The notes under the pieces: model-generated
Database searches by the model: none
The model's input: only the letters and a program-made list of their open reading frames with translations
What the model was told of the DNA's origin: nothing
Assembly (NCBI RefSeq): GCF_020080835.1
Contig: NC_058161.1
Location: 11,163,297 to 11,227,296 of the forward strand
Reading direction: 5' to 3'
Length of the DNA: 64,000 nt
DNA from: Cotesia glomerata
Taxonomy: Eukaryota; Arthropoda; Insecta; Hymenoptera; Braconidae
Shown: one piece after another, positions 11,166 through 21,308 of the stretch
Numbering within the stretch: the stretch's first letter is position 1
Layout of the letters: every line of letters begins with the position of its first letter
Translations under genes and position numbers: made by a program

Positions 11166-13074
11166 AAACTGTGTGATATATGAGATCGAAATTTATGCAC
11201 AGTTGTACTAGATCAACACAGATGGTCTTTAAATATTTACATTTTGTGATTTAAGGACGTCTATAAATTGTATGCAGTATTTACATTAAATCATTTTGAA
11301 AAAATAAGTTTGTTTCATTTCAGTTTTAAAGCACATGAAATACTGAGTCTTCCTACTCGATCTTTCGCTTATGAGCCTTAGGAATTAAGAATAAGCTAAC
11401 TTGCCCAGAATCTAGCCTCTCCATAGGAGTGGTAATCTAGGATTCGATAGAATTCTGTAGGTAATGAGAACATTACCTACAGAATGCATTATTCTCTTAT
11501 TATATTCGATTTTTTAATTTTTAGTTTCAATTTTTTTTTAAACAAGTGGATCAGCAAAGAAACTGCATGATTGTTTATTAATTCATGTTTTTATGTGTCA
11601 AAAAACTGAATAACTTCTATTTTTGATTTGTAAATCTAATTTTTTTTTATTAATCCTGTTTGTTCAACGAAACTATCTATATAGGTATCATAAACTTTCA
11701 ACGCCGCGAAACAATAATCTGGTCAGTAAATTACAGAACTAAATAAGAATTGACTATTTACTAGATCCTCTATCGGTAACAATATTTTTGAACCTTCATC
11801 ACTTAAATCGAGCTTATTAATCTTTAAAATTACATATTTTTACAATGTTTTGTTCCTGATCAATAAACATTGTTGTTGTTAACAATTTGCATTAATTTTA
11901 ATAATTTATTCCACTCATTAACGACTTAAGCTTGACAAACATTTTGGGTTGTAAGAAATATGTTTTAACTATAAATTATTCTAATAAATACAATGCGTCA
12001 CAAACACATTAGCATAACATAATTGGAAATAATATAAATAAAAGACGATGACATACACTCACAGTGATGTGTATTCATTCCCATAAATTCTCGTATTGCT
12101 GCGAATTAAAATTCTAATTATTCTAATCGTTTTTCTTTCAGCCTGCGACCTACTAAGGAGGGGATCATAGCTGGGTTAGTGTGAATTCATGCGAGGAGTC
12201 ATGTCCCTACTATAGGGTCGGAAATAAGAATATAAAAGTAAAGGGTTCCACCAGGACCAGTTTAAGGAATGCCTCTATGTAAAGATATCAAGAGTAACTT
12301 TATTCAGGATTTTTGTTCAAAATTCCGAAAGCTATTAAAATGTAATATATAATTTTTATTAAAATCCTTTTAATTCATTGTTTAATCGCAAGTTGCTCAC
12401 GATTCAAATTCAGCTATTTAATAATAAATAACATATAATTTGGATAAAAACTAAAATGCCGTGAATTGGTATAGGATTTTTAACAGTTAAGAATATCTTA
12501 GATCGGTTTTGTACTGATGTGCATGAATATTAAAGCGATGAAAACATACATTAAATTCTAGATAAGCTTTGTGAATGAGACTATCTTGCGCTTAGAACAA
12601 TTGCACGCACACTGTAGTCTTAAACTGTGGGACTTAAACGTTAAAATTTTTCTAAGTTCCTAAATTTTCACATAGCGAACATTACTAGTAGAATCAAAAG
12701 AAAATCCATACTAACTTCTATTGACGGCTACCAGTATTAGTTTTCATGTCGAAATTTACAAAAAAATAGAGTTTGAAAACTCAAAAAGAAATTCGACCCG
12801 AAAATTTTACAAATAAAATCTTTTTTAGCGTATTTTAAAACTGCATTGCAATAGAATACTGAGATCCAAATAAAAACTCGATTATGTCATCTTACGTAAT
12901 CGACACAAGCGCGAGTGTTTTAGCATATTATATTTGTCGTTGACCTTGGTAACTTGTGACGTACCCGAGTCTCGAAAGATGATAGTGAAACTCATATTAT
13001 CAACATACACAGATACGCACGCACGCAACCTTAAAAACCGGTAAAAATTTCAACACTCATAAGTGACATCATTT

Positions 13075-13745
13075 TTAGCCTGGGACATTATTGGGAAGCT
13101 CATCTTGGCAAACCTATATTGTCCCATGCCCGGGCCATAACTGGGCAATCAGCCGTGGCCATTCCAATGATTACCCAGGTTTGGGCCAAGACTGAATAAC
13201 CTAGCCTTGGCCAAGCCTAGCGTCACCCTAACTTGGGTCAAGTTTGTGTAACCTAACCTCGGCCGTTGGATGGTAACTCTAACATGGGCCAAGACTGGAT
13301 AACCTAGCCTTGGCCAATCCTACAGTCACCCTAACTTGGGCCAAGTTTGTGTAACCTAACCTCGGCTGTTGAATGGTAACCCTAACATGGGCCAAGACTG
13401 AATGACCTAGCCTTGACCGTTGGATGGTAACCCTAACTTGGACCAAGATTGTATAACCTAACCTCGGCCGTTGAATAGTAACCCTAACATGGGCCTCGAC
13501 TGAATAACCCAGTTTCGGCCAAACCTAGAGACACCTTAACTTGGGTTTTGAAGTCTTTATATTCACGTGACATTGTGATATGGCGACCCAGGCTTGGGCC
13601 AGGACTGGGAAACATATCTTTGGCCGACGCAATGATCACCCGAGCGTTAGCCAAGACTGGGAAGCCTAGCCTTGGCTTTCGAATGGAGACCCAGACTTGA
13701 GCCAGAATTGAGCAACCTAACTTTGGTCATTTAATAGAAAATCCA
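13075..13745 (+). repeat. GGCCAAG-rich tandem array
   Basis: About ten degenerate units of about 55-65 bases, each with TAACCTAGCCTTGGCCAA and ACCCTAACTTGGGCCAAG in alternation. The words are partly self-complementary (TTGGCCAA). The same words in the opposite sense recur at 14575-14830, so the two arrays may be ends of one element of about 1.75 kb with AT-rich DNA and a SINE in between. Confidence 0.75.
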
Positions 13746-14109
13746 AACTTAATTAATCATTAACTAACAGAATTTGGAACAGTAAATATTTATTGCTTAG
13801 CGAATATTTGATAGCAAATGTTGAAATTGAAAATTTATTTTTTAAACAAAACAATTGTGTATCATCAAAATTGATATGGTCTTAAAAAAATTAAAATATA
13901 ATAATTTACAGTTGAATTTTTAATATTAATAATTTTAAAAATTAAAATTCATAATATGATATTAAAAATATACAGAATGATTTACAAAGTCTAAAGTAAT
14001 ATAAGAACTTGACTTTTGCTTTTTTTTAATTACTAAACATTTGTAAAAAATAGATCATTTTCATCAAAACACAATATTAAATAACATAAATTATATAATT
14101 AATAAACCG
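13746..14109. other. AT-rich spacer
   Basis: Very AT-rich sequence between the two tandem arrays. Nothing is seen in it. Confidence 0.5.
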
Positions 14110-14300
14110 TCACGCTCCGTCATCATATAGATTTAGTTCATATGAATGATGAGATATATCAATTTATCGGTCGTACGGCATAGGGGTTAGTTATCGGTCT
14201 GGCAAGCGCGCGGCTCGGGTTCGAATCTCGGTTAGGGCAAATGCGAATTTCACTTTATTTCTCTAATTAGCGAAAGTTAGGTCTAAATTAAGAGTTCAGT
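14110..14300 (+). mobile_element. tRNA-derived SINE, copy 1
   Basis: The head GGTCGTACGGCATAGGGGTT with a B-box-like GGTTCGAATCTCG about 45 bases later is tRNA-like. It is followed by a body with TTTCTCTAATTAGCGAAAG and TTAGGTCTAAATTAAGAG. The whole, with about 50 bases of matching sequence before the head, is repeated on the minus strand at 60305-60495. Shared sequence beyond the tRNA part shows a SINE and not a tRNA gene. Confidence 0.75.
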
Positions 14301-14574
14301 CGTCTAAACTTGCGTTAGCTCTACATCAAAATTTAAATAAATCAATGACAATTAAAAATTTCCTTTTTTATCATTTCAACTAAAAACTACTCATTTTATA
14401 CAAAATAATTTAACCGTTTCGTAGAATTTTACTATTTTATTTCAGAGAATTTAATTTATTCGAAATTGGGTTCTTAACCCTAATTTGGTTTAATATTAAA
14501 CAATTAGATTCTAAATATATTTTATAATCTACTTCTTTTAGTAAATTCTATAGTGGTAAATAAGCCTGGGCTTG

Positions 14575-14830
14575 CTTTAGCTTAAAAACTTGGACCAGTC
14601 TTGGTTAACAAACTTGGGCCAGTCTTGGTTAACAATCTTGGGCCAGTCTTGGTTATCATGATTGGGCCAGTCTTGGCAACCAAGCTTAGCACCCTGTTAT
14701 CATTCCAGACTTCTACCAAGGCTGGGCCAAAGCGGGTTTACAAGCATGGGCCAGAGATAGACAGCATTGCGCCAAGCGTGGCCCATATCTGGCCCCATCG
14801 TATTTTCCTGTATGGGTCCGTCTCTGCTGT
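14575..14830 (+). repeat. Inverse GGCCAAG-type tandem array
   Basis: AACTTGGGCCAGTCTTGGTT is repeated three times at a spacing of about 27 bases, then degenerate copies follow. It mirrors the array at 13075-13745. The open frame that runs through it is repeat-encoded. Confidence 0.7.
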
Positions 14831-15699
14831 AATCGTCATGTTACGTACAATTTAAGGGCTTGGCTCTACTCAGCAAACGTCAGCAGCCTCCCTACGTCAC
14901 CTTGACATCTCTACTAAAAATATTTATAGTAGCAAATTGTGAAAAGTATATTTAGCGGGGAGCACTCTCACAACTTCCGCATGGTGAGGCGTGAAAAATA
15001 TTAGCATCAAATAAACCCGGCGACATATATTAAACATACTGGCCTCGAATTGTTTGCTACGCTCGTTAAAAATAACATTACACTAATATTAATGGCTACC
15101 GACATTGACGTTGACCAAGGTCATGTTCGCAGCTCCGCTCGCACCGGTTTTTACCGTGTGCGAACGAGATAGGTAGTTGTTTTATGCTACTATTTTTACA
15201 TTGTTGATAGTGTACACGTAGTAGTGTTATGCGCGCATGGAGATATTAAATAGCACAATAACAAAATGATTAACTAAGGACGAATTATATGATGTTATAA
15301 TAGTATATGACGAAGAACAAGTTGAATGACCCACTATTTACGCAGCAATGTTAGAACGGGTGAACGGCCGCGGGGTATATGTAGGTATTGTTTTCAACTT
15401 GTTTATTGCGTTGTTATGTGTAAGTAGCACAGTGAAGTTTGGCCTATTGAACTTAGGAATGTCCTAGATTAAGGAAATGAAATGACTAGACTTCAGTAAA
15501 CATTTATTATGAAAACTAAACCTAGTTACAAATATAATGAGATTTATGAGTATCTTATCTGTGTTACAGCTAGTTTACACACAACATTACGATAGTACTT
15601 AAAATTCTATGTTATCACATATGCTACAACAGTAATATTATGATGTATTTTTCCCTGTGATAGCGGTATTGAACCTAATAAGAGACAAAGAGTATAGAA
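14831..15699. other. No supported gene
   Basis: Sequence downstream of the minus-strand PTP. A minus-strand AATAAA (15503-15508) may serve that gene. Nothing else is supported. Confidence 0.45.
15503..15508 (-). terminator. Candidate polyadenylation signal of the PTP gene
   Basis: AATAAA on the minus strand about 195 bases after the PTP stop codon. Weakly supported because such hexamers are frequent in AT-rich DNA. Confidence 0.3.
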
Positions 15700-16467
15700 C
15701 TATATAGTACAGAAATAGTATTGTTCAGGCGACATAACTTGGGAACGTAACTGGCGTCGAATGTCTGTCACAATATTCGGTAGCGACATCCATGCCATAC
15801 GGTTTATTTGATAGATAGCGAAATCTGACGCACAAATCGTGCCGATTTTACTACTTCCATGGGTGCTATGTACAACAATAGGACTCATAGAAACTTGATG
15901 AAGTTTGAGTGCTCGTTTGGCCATTTCACTTAGATGGTTCACTTTCAGAATGAATTGAAAGAACTTAGTCACATCACAAGGAACGTCACTCACAGTCCAG
16001 TCACTGTATAAAAAGTGGCAGAGTTGAAGTGAAGGTCCATTTCCATGCTTCAGATGTAACTCAGTTACCACGAAATTATTAATTTTCTTTATTTTCACGG
16101 TTTTCATTTGGTACTGCCCAGCTTGAAGAACGCCGTTTTGTTCTTTTGACCAGTACTGGTAACACTGGTTGGCATTGTTTAACGTTGGTCTCGATAGCGA
16201 TACGATGATATGAATGTGTTCCTTCCACAAGGTCTTGAAAAAGTCTTCTACTGAATTTCCTGTTGGATGTCCAGTGCATAAGAATTTCTTCTCATCTTGA
16301 AATCCATCGACGTAGTAGAGATTGTGGCTTTTGTGTTCGTCTCTGTTTTCAAAAAACCCAGATGTGCCGATTTCTTGGTTGCGTGTAATCTGATGATATT
16401 CTTGTTGTACGATTTGTTGAAAATTTGGATAGCTTGCACTGATGCACAATTGCACAGCGCCGTTCAT
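15700..16467 (-). CDS. Bracovirus-type PTP homologue, catalytically dead
   Basis: Classical PTPs remove phosphate from phosphotyrosine. Bracovirus PTPs are delivered to host cells and are usually single-exon genes of roughly 300 codons. This 255-residue frame keeps the family layout: an N-terminal region, ENR (40-42) where the pTyr loop should be, YVDGF (52-56), the HIIVSLSRPT strand (85-95), YWSKEQ, a WPD-loop position at 157-159, the P-loop at 200-207, and EQYYF near the end. The P-loop, normally HCx5R, reads HSTHGSSK: the nucleophile Cys is Ser201 and the Arg is Lys207. The WPD loop reads WTV, so the general acid is lost too. About 20 residues between ENR and YVDGF are missing and the C-terminus stops just after the Q-loop region. 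The open frame, start ATG and upstream TATA suggest it could still be expressed as a pseudophosphatase, as known for some bracovirus PTPs. A decaying gene is the alternative. Confidence 0.88.
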   Translation of the reverse strand: MNGAVQLCISASYPNFQQIVQQEYHQITRNQEIGTSGFFENRDEHKSHNLYYVDGFQDEKKFLCTGHPTGNSVEDFFKTLWKEHIHIIVSLSRPTLNNANQCYQYWSKEQNGVLQAGQYQMKTVKIKKINNFVVTELHLKHGNGPSLQLCHFLYSDWTVSDVPCDVTKFFQFILKVNHLSEMAKRALKLHQVSMSPIVVHSTHGSSKIGTICASDFAIYQINRMAWMSLPNIVTDIRRQLRSQVMSPEQYYFCTI

Positions 16468-16580
16468 TTTAAATTGCTTTTCTTTCGTTACTGTTCACAC
16501 CGAATATTTACTGCAGCGAGTCAGATCTGATTAGGGCGACAGACGCTAATAAAATAAGGCGAGAGCGTCAAATCTGGTGT

Positions 16581-16590
16581 TTATATATCA
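16581..16590 (-). promoter_or_regulatory. Candidate TATA box of the PTP gene
   Basis: GATATATAAAC on the minus strand lies about 115-125 bases upstream of the PTP ATG, leaving room for a leader of about 85 bases. It is the only strong TATA-like site close to the start. Confidence 0.5.
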
Positions 16591-16752
16591 GAGCTGAGCG
16601 CTAATGAACTTGGAATACGTTGGTACATAAACACGTGAGCGTATGCAGTGTTAATATCAAGGTCGCGCGTATATCAATCTAGCTATTATCACAGAATAAT
16701 ATTGTGTAAATTTCAGTTTCGGTAAAATTTCATGGATAGAAGCTTCTTATTA

Positions 16753-16935
16753 TTATAACATGTAAATATCCAAGGGTAGAAAACCACATAGACAGTATAT
16801 TTGCATGATTGCAGTGTTATGATTTGAGATTTCTACATCTATCTCCTCAATTTCATTCTTTATAACAGAGGTATTGAGATTGAGCTGGAGGAAATTCTTC
16901 CTAGATTTTAAGTAGTTGATTCTATCACGATACAA
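16753..16935 (-). pseudogene. Small helical-protein module, copy C
   Basis: A minus-strand frame of about 60 codons whose first two thirds (an LKSRKNFLQ segment, then a KNEIEEIDVEIS heptad-like stretch) aligns with the two better-matched copies at 17549-17770 and 17890-18105. There is no ATG at its beginning, so it is an exon or a fragment. The family is unrecognised. The rich E/I/L/Q content suggests a short coiled coil. Confidence 0.4.
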
Positions 16936-17339
16936 CTTAATTTATATTCGGGTAGCACCAGTTATTCGAATAATAAGTGACTGCAACAGAAAATAGAACC
17001 ACTTATTTACTTTTGAAAATTGAACCAGGGCTTTGAATTTAAATAATTTTACTATTTACTTTGAGAAGAAATTAAAAATAGTATACTTACATGTTTTTTC
17101 ATTTTTATTTTTTTGCCAATAACAAAATTTAGTGACTGAAACCCTAGCCGAGAATGCGTTCTTAAATACAAAACACAATAATTTTCATTTACAAACAATG
17201 TACAATATAAACATCTAACTTTTAGCTCCTACTATAATGCATATGAATTATAAACAAATATTGATATAGATTCTATTGACGTAGCTTAAATTTATCGAGG
17301 ATATTCTAGAACGAATGCCTGATTTTGAAATAATATAAA

Positions 17340-17405
17340 TCTACCGCTGGGAATTGAACCAGTAATAGACGAATCATACTTCATGATATCTTAACAAAAA
17401 AAACT
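17340..17405 (-). other. tRNA-like fragment
   Basis: On the minus strand a B-box-like TGGTTCAATTCCCAGCGG with some upstream tRNA-like spacing. No complete cloverleaf was drawn. Probably a pseudo-tRNA or SINE head. Confidence 0.35.
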
Positions 17406-17548
17406 CTACTGAACTCCAAGTATTTGACTTGATGATTACAATCACTAATGTAAAGACACGTTTACTATGCAGTTGATGACAAAATACCAATCATTGAGAA
17501 AATCAATTGAATCAAATAAATAACAACATTGTTATAACTTGTGAATGT

Positions 17549-17770
17549 TTAATCAGTTAAGTTAAAAACACGATTCATTTGTCGTAACCTATTTACCTGT
17601 TCTACAATTTCATTTTCAATTGTAATGATCCTTTCTCGAATAAGAAGTGAAAATGGTTCTCGTTGAAGCTGAAGTTTGGTCCGTCTCAGTGAAATGGTGT
17701 AACCACGGTGCCAAGCTATTTCAAGTCGGACCTGATCAGGTAACTGGTTCGTTTTAAACTGCAACAATCA
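17549..17770 (-). CDS. Small helical protein exon, copy A
   Basis: An open minus-strand frame of about 72 codons that ends in a TAA and has no in-frame ATG at its head. The bases before it end in TTGTTGCAG, so it is best read as a terminal exon that follows an intron. It has the segment NQLPDQVRLEIAWHRGY, then a leucine/glutamine-rich stretch (RTKLQLQREPFSLL) and a heptad-like RERIITIENEIVEQVNRL, suggesting two helices or a short coiled coil. It lies between two PTP genes on their strand, and two related copies flank it. I do not recognise the family. Intactness beside degraded copies makes it the best candidate for a functional member. Confidence 0.45.
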
Positions 17771-17889
17771 TGTTTGTTGTTGTTTTATGAATGTATACCT
17801 TTAGTAGTGGATTTATTTTATGTAAAAACAGTAGTAGAAATGAATTAACGGAAACATTTTCTTATGATATTCAATTTTTTATTGGTTTC

Positions 17890-18105
17890 CATAAGAAAAA
17901 TTACTTATTTGTTGTAGTTTATACTCATATTCTGCAATTTGTCTATCAACTACAATAATCTTCTCTCGAGTAGAAAGTGAATTCGGTATTTGTTGAAGGT
18001 GATCTTTGTAATGTTTCAACTAGGCGATATGGCTGTAAATCAGATTTATTTGATATTGTATCTGATTAGGTAGCTGATTCGTATCAGGCAGAAACCCAAT
18101 CTCAA
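17890..18105 (-). pseudogene. Small helical protein exon, copy B (stop)
   Basis: Homologous to copy A throughout: the minus-strand frame has TNQLPNQIQYQI near its head and STREKIIVVDRQIAEYEYKL near its end. It carries an in-frame TAG where copy A reads through (near the WHRGYTISL segment). The upstream acceptor-like context is also changed. This is a decayed tandem duplicate. Confidence 0.55.
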
Positions 18106-19410
18106 AGTTTTGTTTGAATTCCTCCAAGGGTGTCTTACGCTACGCAATTCATATTTCTAATTTTGACTTGATAAAATTTTGAAAAAAAAAAGTTTGGTTC
18201 AAGATATTACGTATTTTAAAAGCTCAATCTGAAAACTCTACATGTAATTACAATCAATGTAAACTAATGTAACCAATTCATTACTAAATAAGATCTCAGT
18301 ATTTTTTCTTGTACATAGGTTTAAAACCTCTAAGTGCAATAAAAGAAATTAATTATATTATTAATTATTATCTGTTTAAAACGAATTAACAGCTTAACAA
18401 TAAAATTTATAATAATTTTTTAAGATGCTAACAAAAATTTAACTTCGAATAAAACATGAAATATAAATGTTCGATAATTAGAAACTCACATCGGGATAAT
18501 TTAATGTATTTTTATTGGACTGAATCCATGACTCCGTGGATTCTCAGTAAAGTCAATTGCAATAAAAACAATGGCAATTATTATTTTTATATTTTAAATG
18601 TTTTTTTTTTTTCAAATTTTTTGGTTTTAATTTTAATTTTTTTTTTTTGCTTCACTAAGGTTTTTTTGTTTTTTTGCTTTATGTTGATTTTTTTTTCTTT
18701 GAATTCTCGGCGATAGTCAAAACTCGTAAAAATCGTAGTTTTCCCTCGACGTCATTTTCTGGGAAGAAAATCTCTCGATTTTGATGGTTATGGCTTCAGT
18801 AAAAAAAAAAATTTTTTTTATATCTTTTTTTTTTTTTGGGGGGGGGGGGGGGGTCGTGCCCCAGAAAAAAAAAATTTTTTTCCGATTTTTTGCAAAATTT
18901 CGACTGATTCATTCGAAATAGATGGAAAATAAACGAATTTGATGATTGAAAGCCACAAAAAAGAAAAACCGGCTTAAGGGGGCCGTCGTGCCCCAGGCTC
19001 CCCTAACTGTTGTAGGATCACGACTATATCTTCCTAAACTACTTTCTGCTAGTTAAGCAAATGCTTTTAAATATTTTGCGTACTGCAACTGACTCGTTCT
19101 ATTTTCACATCTAGATTTAAAGCTTCGATTAATTATGATATCTTAGAACGAAGATGTTATTTGTGTATCATCAAAACTAAACCTTGAATTATTATTATAG
19201 TTGATGTGAAAATTTGATTTCTAACATTTACATGCTAGCTGATATTAGTGAAAGCGTCAAAATGATTATATTTACACTATAACAATATAATTCAGCATAG
19301 TAGTTTCTCGATAAGAGCTGACTATGCAGAATCGAAGCTTTTACTGCAGTGACCCACATTCTACACTTCAGACACTTCAATTTGGAGTTTCACAGTGGAA
19401 TATTTTTAAT
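18106..19410. other. Low-complexity stretch without a gene
   Basis: It contains T-rich runs (18596-18720), a run of about 18 G after a T tract near 18837-18854, and the phrase GTCGTGCCCCAG twice (about 18853 and 18985). No supported coding sequence. The plus-strand open frame at 18456-18716 is a product of the T-rich composition. Confidence 0.55.
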
Positions 19411-19992
19411 TTACGAAGTTCTCAGAAGGCCCGTTTTCTCTTTGTCACGCAGTCGATTATTTATTTCTGCCAAACAATGTAGCACCACACGGTAACAAAA
19501 CAAGTATTGATCTAGAATAACAACACTTGAATGTCTTTGCTGTCTGATGCCTATCAAGATCTTTGGTAAAGAAATTTTTCCATTTTTTTTCAGTTGATGA
19601 AGGACGTAGTCAATCACAGAAAAAACTCCAGTTCTTCCGATTCCCGTGGAACAGTGCACAATGATAGGTCCTATTATTTCACAGTAACTCAACACAATTG
19701 TTTGTACAACCTCGCGCATGTGGTTAATTGCTAGCACAAACTTGTAAAATTTTCCTACGTCGTTGAAATTGCCGTCTTCCGTCCAGTCAATGTACACAAA
19801 ATGGTAGACTTTACGTTGTCGCTCATTGAATTCATGAGTGACACTTAATTCTGTCACAATGTAATTCGAGAATGTCTTCTTTTTCAATGTTCGGATTGTG
19901 TACTGTGCAACTTGCAGAGTACCATCTTCTTCTGAAGGCCAATACCTAGTGTCGCTAGTGTCTGACGAGTAAGACGTGTTTACACAGCTCAG
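19411..19992 (-). pseudogene. Bracovirus-type PTP, N-terminally truncated
   Basis: The minus-strand frame is open from about 19992 to the stop at 19411, with a first internal Met at 19887. It covers the C-terminal two thirds of a PTP: RYWPSEEDG, a VTELSVTHE strand, YHFVYIDW, the intact signature HCSTGIGRTG (Cys79 and Arg85 counted from that Met), and QQRHSSVVILDQYLFCY. The WPD-loop reads WTEDG, so the acid position is Glu or shifted. Everything upstream, including the KNRY phosphotyrosine loop and the first strands, is missing, and a stop sits exactly where non-PTP sequence begins. The gene is therefore broken. Beyond the junction lies the plus-strand LINE, and I did not find the missing N-terminal part on its other side. 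It is distinct from the 15.7-kb PTP, whose P-loop is mutated. Confidence 0.85.
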
Positions 19993-20321
19993 TTAGATAT
20001 TTGATATTTTTGTGTTGAGACATTAGTGATTGAATTGTTTTTATAAAAATTGTTGAAAATTAGTAATTCTTGCAGTTTTGAGCTAATAGTTAAACTCAAG
20101 TGTAGAGTTATTAAGTTGTAATTAGCTTGTGAAATACTGCAGTCCATGTGCTGCGGAATTGTGGCATAGAGCTACGAGAGTATAGTTTGCTGAGCTCTGC
20201 TTCTGGATTGTAGCATAGAGTTACGGAAGTATAGTGTACTGAGCTCTGTTTCTGGATTGTGCGACCGCTGCGCTGGTGTGTTGTGTTTTGAGACTACTCC
20301 GTGGACTGATTTCTTTGTAAC

Positions 20322-21296
20322 ATGTCTAAGTCTAAGTGTGCTCTTTGTTATCTTGAGATTACCAGGGAGACGCATATGGTTGCAACTCAGTTAAAATGTG
20401 CGCACACTTTTCACTTGGATTGTGTAACTACTAAGTATTCGGCGGATCCCGTTCATGTTCAGGCGATTGTTACTAAGAAATGTCCTTGCTGTTCGTTTGA
20501 GAATCGTGTTAATGAGTTGTTGGACAAGATTGACAGTAGATTTGAGTCGCTAGTAGTTATGCAAGAAACTGTCAAAGAAGTTGTTAATGATGTTGCTGAT
20601 CTTAAAGCTGAGCAGGTGAAGTTGCGAAATGAGTTTACTAAGCATGATGGCAAAAGTACTGCAGCCTCCGAGGCTGCTCAGAAAGATATTGCTAAAATTG
20701 ATTCACGAGTTAAAGTATTAGAAGAAAAGACTAAAAGTACATCTATGGAGTCAATGTCGGGAGCGCGTAGTGCTGCTATACTACGTGTAGCGTGCTTGAG
20801 TGTCGCGAATCAGCTGGTTGTGACAGGAGTTCCTGAAACTGAGGTTACTACTGATCCGCCGAGATTGCAGAAGAAATTTGTTCCAGCGTTGGCTAATGTG
20901 TTGGATGTCCCTCTGACTGACGCTGAAATTATTCAAGTACAGCGTATGGGTCGGAGGCCGGGTAATTTGTCTGATGGAACTGGTAATAGGTCACGTGCAA
21001 TCTTATTAGAGCTTTCATCGGTTGCAAAATGTGCTTTAATGATTAAAAAGAAGAAGGAACTACCAGATCTTTTAGCGTCTTCTATTGATGCCACCCTTCC
21101 AGCTAGTATAGTTAGCATTACTAAGAAAATTCCGAGAGAGCTACTGCAACTGCGTGATGTTGTATGTAAAAAGTTTTCAGATGTTGATTGCAAGTTCGTC
21201 TGGATTGCAAATGATGCTGTTTTTATTCGCAAAGACCGTTCGTCGAAGGCAATTAAGATATTGTCGTCTACGGATTTAGATTCTATTGTTTTGTAG
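20322..21296 (+). CDS. LINE ORF1 (zinc finger plus coiled coil)
   Basis: A 324-codon frame from ATG to TAG. Residues 6-60 hold a PHD/RING-like zinc cluster: CALC, CAHTFHLDC, then CPCC. Residues about 65-145 are heptad-rich (coiled coil). Residues about 165-270 resemble the RNA-binding core of LINE ORF1 proteins (VTGVPE, VQRMGRR, RAILLELSS). ORF1 proteins coat the element RNA and act as nucleic-acid chaperones. The frame has no internal stop, unlike the ORF2 that follows. Confidence 0.8.
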   Translation: MSKSKCALCYLEITRETHMVATQLKCAHTFHLDCVTTKYSADPVHVQAIVTKKCPCCSFENRVNELLDKIDSRFESLVVMQETVKEVVNDVADLKAEQVKLRNEFTKHDGKSTAASEAAQKDIAKIDSRVKVLEEKTKSTSMESMSGARSAAILRVACLSVANQLVVTGVPETEVTTDPPRLQKKFVPALANVLDVPLTDAEIIQVQRMGRRPGNLSDGTGNRSRAILLELSSVAKCALMIKKKKELPDLLASSIDATLPASIVSITKKIPRELLQLRDVVCKKFSDVDCKFVWIANDAVFIRKDRSSKAIKILSSTDLDSIVL

Positions 21297-21308
21297 CATT
21301 CATCAGAC

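Larger units (their letters stand above)
9076..13074. other. Gene-free region with repeat fragments
   Basis: No open frame longer than about 60 codons has recognisable content. Two repeat fragments are supported (10332-10412 and about 10935-11165, annotated separately). A spliceosomal-looking TTTCTTTCAG at about 12132-12141 precedes GC-richer sequence to about 12260, but no coding frame is convincing. The remainder is AT-rich. Confidence 0.5.

Noticed and set aside
12100..12260. Exon after the TTTCTTTCAG acceptor near 12132-12141
   Set aside because: No frame of useful length or recognisable content follows.
14163..14245. Functional tRNA gene
   Set aside because: Homology with 60305-60495 extends well outside the tRNA part and no clean cloverleaf with an anticodon could be drawn, so it was called a SINE.
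14601..14855. Plus-strand frame with repeated LGPVL segments
   Set aside because: The repeats come from the GGCCAG tandem array; no independent sign of coding.
18456..18716. Plus-strand frame rich in Phe and Leu, looks like membrane segments
   Set aside because: It is a translation of T-rich low-complexity DNA and has no family features.
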